Shown: positions 62,375-64,000 of the stretch, piece after piece
Layout of the letters: the number at the start of each line of letters is the position of its first letter
Position numbering within the stretch: position 1 is the first letter of the stretch
Assembly (NCBI GenBank): GCA_025350965.1
Contig: JANXWV010000129.1
Location: forward strand, 58,617-122,616
Length of the DNA: 64,000 bases
Source: Rhizobacter sp.
GTDB taxonomy: Bacteria; Pseudomonadota; Gammaproteobacteria; Burkholderiales; Burkholderiaceae_C
Reading direction: 5' to 3'
Translations under genes and position numbers: made by a program
Notes under the pieces: generated by a model
What the model was told of the DNA's origin: nothing
What the model saw: the letters and a program-made list of their open reading frames with translations, nothing else
Database searches by the model: none

Positions 62375-63046
62375 TCAAAAGCCCAGCATGTTGGTGCGAA
62401 CATGCAGCAGGTGGGCGAGGCACAACGCGCGCGCGCGATCACCATCGCGCTGGCGCAAGGCATCGACCAGTGCGCGGTGCTCCTGCTGGTATTCGAGCCG
62501 GCCTTCGGGCGTGGCGCTGCGCCGCTTGAGCATGCCCCATTCGCCCTGCGCGCGCGCCTCGTTCATCAGGTGGAACACGCGGGTGATGAAGCTGTTGTGG
62601 GCCGCTGCGGCGATGGCCTCATGCAGCGCGGCGTCCCACTTCTCGAAGGCTTGCAGCGTGGTGGCGTTTTCGGCGTGGTGGTTGCACTCGTCCATGCGTG
62701 CGAAGTCGGCAGCGGTGGCGTTGCCGATGACCAGGTCGACGAGCGCCGGCTCGAGTGCGAGGCGGGCGCTCATCAGGTCGGCCGGGCTCACCGACTGCGC
62801 CGAGCCGGCCGGGGCGATGTGCGCAAGCGCCTGGTGCACATCATCGGCAACATACGTGCCGCTGCCCACGGTCTGCGTGACCAGCCGCAGCCGCTTGAAG
62901 TCGAGCATCACGCGGCGCACGGTCGAGCGGCTCAGGCCGAATTCCTCGCCGAGCGCGCGCTCGGCCGGCAGGCGGTGGCCCGCCCGCCAGGTGCGCGTGC
63001 GCAGCTTGTCGAGAATGGTTTCGCGCAGGGTGGCGGCGGCGTCCAT
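62375..63046 (-). CDS. GntR/FadR-family transcriptional regulator
   Basis: 223 residues. Winged-helix N-domain (LRETILDKLRTRTWRAGHRLPAERALGEEFGLSRSTVRRVMLDFKRLRLV) and an FCD-type helical effector domain (LMSARLALEPALVDLVIGN, FEKWDAALHEAIAAAAHNSF, EHRALVDALRQRDGDRARAL). FCD regulators usually respond to organic acids. It is divergent from the fumarylacetoacetate hydrolase gene; an inverted repeat lies between them. The receptor operon follows downstream with its own promoter. Confidence 0.92.
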   Translation of the reverse strand: MDAAATLRETILDKLRTRTWRAGHRLPAERALGEEFGLSRSTVRRVMLDFKRLRLVTQTVGSGTYVADDVHQALAHIAPAGSAQSVSPADLMSARLALEPALVDLVIGNATAADFARMDECNHHAENATTLQAFEKWDAALHEAIAAAAHNSFITRVFHLMNEARAQGEWGMLKRRSATPEGRLEYQQEHRALVDALRQRDGDRARALCLAHLLHVRTNMLGF

Positions 63047-63075
63047 GGGTTCGGCCCGTGATGCTCCGTGGGCCT

Positions 63076-63089
63076 AAATGGTAGCATTT
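63076..63089. promoter_or_regulatory. Inverted repeat, putative GntR-family operator
   Basis: AAATG-GTAG-CATTT, perfect 5-base arms, extended loosely by flanking GGCC/GGGC. It is the only dyad in the 59-base gap between the divergent regulator and FAH genes. Confidence 0.5.
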
Positions 63090-63105
63090 GGGCTCAAATA
63101 ATTGG

Positions 63106-63987
63106 ATGCAGAATCGGGAGAGCGTCTTGCGCATTGCCAGCTTGCTTCACGAAGGGCGTCAGCGCGTCGGGCGGGTTTCCGCCAAGGGCCTCCATGTCGA
63201 TCTGTTCGACCTCGACGGCGCACGCGGCGCGCTCGGCGTGATCGAGGGCTGGGTTGCCGACGGCGTGCTGCCACCTTCAACCCGCCGAGTGGCACTGGCC
63301 GACGTAACGCTTCTGGCGCCGCTGCCCGTGCCACGGCGCAACCTGTTCTGCGTCGGGCGCAACTACCACGCGCATGCGAGCGAATTGCGCGGCAGCGTGT
63401 TCAAAGACAACGCGGCCATTGTCGACAGCTGGCCCATCGTCTTCACCAAGGTGCCCGATTGCGTGGTCGGGCCCGCAGCCGCCGTGGTGCTGCCGTTGTC
63501 GGTGTCGACTCAGATCGACTACGAGGCCGAGCTTGCGGTCGTCATCGGCAAGGGTGGCCGCAACATTGCACGCAACAACGCAATGGCCCACGTGTTCGGC
63601 TACACCATCGTCAACGACGTGACGGCGCGCAGCCTGCAGCACAAGCATCGGCAGTGGGTGCTGGGCAAGGGCATCGACAGCTTCTGCCCGATGGGCCCCG
63701 CGATCCTGACCGCCGACGAGGTGCCGGACCCGACCAAGCTGCGGCTGACCACGCATGTGAACGGCGAGAAGCGCCAGGACGTGCTGGTGGCGGCGCTGAT
63801 CTTCGACATCCCCACGCTGATCGAATGCATCAGCACCTACATCACGCTGGAGCCGGGGGACGTGATCGCGACCGGCACGCCGGTTGGCGTCGGCATCGGC
63901 TTCAAGCCGCCCGTGTTTTTGAAGAAGGGCGATGTGGTGCGGGTGGAAGTGGCCGGCATCGGCGTGCTGGAGAACCCGGTGGCATGA
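63106..63987 (+). CDS. Fumarylacetoacetate hydrolase-family enzyme
   Basis: 293 residues from the ATG. FAH core from about residue 85: FCVGRNYHAHA, DYEAELAVVIGKGGRNI (metal Glu), GYTIVNDVTARSLQ, DSFCPMGP, GDVIATGTPVGVGIG. The family includes acylpyruvases and 2-keto-3-deoxy-sugar-acid or hydroxy-muconate hydrolases; which one is unclear. A TTG at 63127 follows a GGGAG RBS by 6 bases and gives the more usual family N-terminus (LRIASLLHEGRQRVG), so the true start may be there. The gene ends 13 bases before the window does. Confidence 0.9.
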   Translation: MQNRESVLRIASLLHEGRQRVGRVSAKGLHVDLFDLDGARGALGVIEGWVADGVLPPSTRRVALADVTLLAPLPVPRRNLFCVGRNYHAHASELRGSVFKDNAAIVDSWPIVFTKVPDCVVGPAAAVVLPLSVSTQIDYEAELAVVIGKGGRNIARNNAMAHVFGYTIVNDVTARSLQHKHRQWVLGKGIDSFCPMGPAILTADEVPDPTKLRLTTHVNGEKRQDVLVAALIFDIPTLIECISTYITLEPGDVIATGTPVGVGIGFKPPVFLKKGDVVRVEVAGIGVLENPVA

Positions 63988-64000
63988 CGGCGCAGGTGCG

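Overview
The window is high-GC, densely coded DNA with short intergenic gaps. Gene content and gene order point to a Burkholderiales beta-proteobacterium, probably the Rubrivivax/Leptothrix/Ideonella (Sphaerotilaceae-like) group. The pointers are BPSS1780- and DUF2782-type proteins beside thrB and polA, xseB-ispA-dxs, an ABC permease/M1 peptidase fusion, Bug-type TctC receptors, PEP-CTERM sorting and a PpaA/AerR-like B12 protein. This placement is inference from families, not a search result. I saw no rRNA, tRNA, CRISPR array or complete insertion sequence. With the start sites chosen here, no stretch over about 300 bases lacks a gene.

Region 1 (1-22 kb) is dominated by phosphate. It holds a 5' fragment of a PhoD-type phosphatase behind a ParA-like ATPase and a small lipoprotein (minus strand). 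Divergent from these are two tandem PhoA-type alkaline phosphatases behind a four-repeat Pho box. A second, weaker four-repeat Pho box precedes a PlcP-like phospholipase C and an Agt-like glycosyltransferase, the pair used by other bacteria to replace phospholipids with glycolipids under phosphate starvation. Polyphosphate kinase and SixA follow by start/stop overlap, and exopolyphosphatase lies 2.5 kb on. Between them lie an SDR, thrB, polA, a CorA/ZntB transporter, a PEP-CTERM protein and an FG-GAP repeat protein. A small inverted-repeat element sits in frame within the signal-peptide region of the third gene of the phoA operon.

Region 2 (22-43 kb) is mainly housekeeping: ZIP transporter, universal stress protein, a Rieske oxygenase/EamA/sulfurtransferase operon, xseB-ispA-dxs (isoprenoid precursors), folE2, an SPFH protein with a ribbon-helix-helix partner and an 18-bp palindromic operator, yciO/rnm, an ABC permease-aminopeptidase fusion with its ATPase, recJ, and lolCD.

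Region 3 (43-52 kb) is an aldonate catabolic locus: gntK, idnO, idnD, a GntR/IdnR-like LacI regulator, an SMP-30 lactonase and an RbsABC-type transporter. Three GTTACCGGTAAC-like operators lie at the divergent promoters and tie these genes into one regulon.

Region 4 (52-64 kb) has a second sugar/polyol ABC importer, a DUF3422 protein, a PpaA/AerR-like cobalamin-binding regulator, two ModA-like proteins without signal peptides around a metallo-beta-lactamase-fold hydrolase, and a Bug receptor / GntR regulator / fumarylacetoacetate hydrolase group with its own operator.
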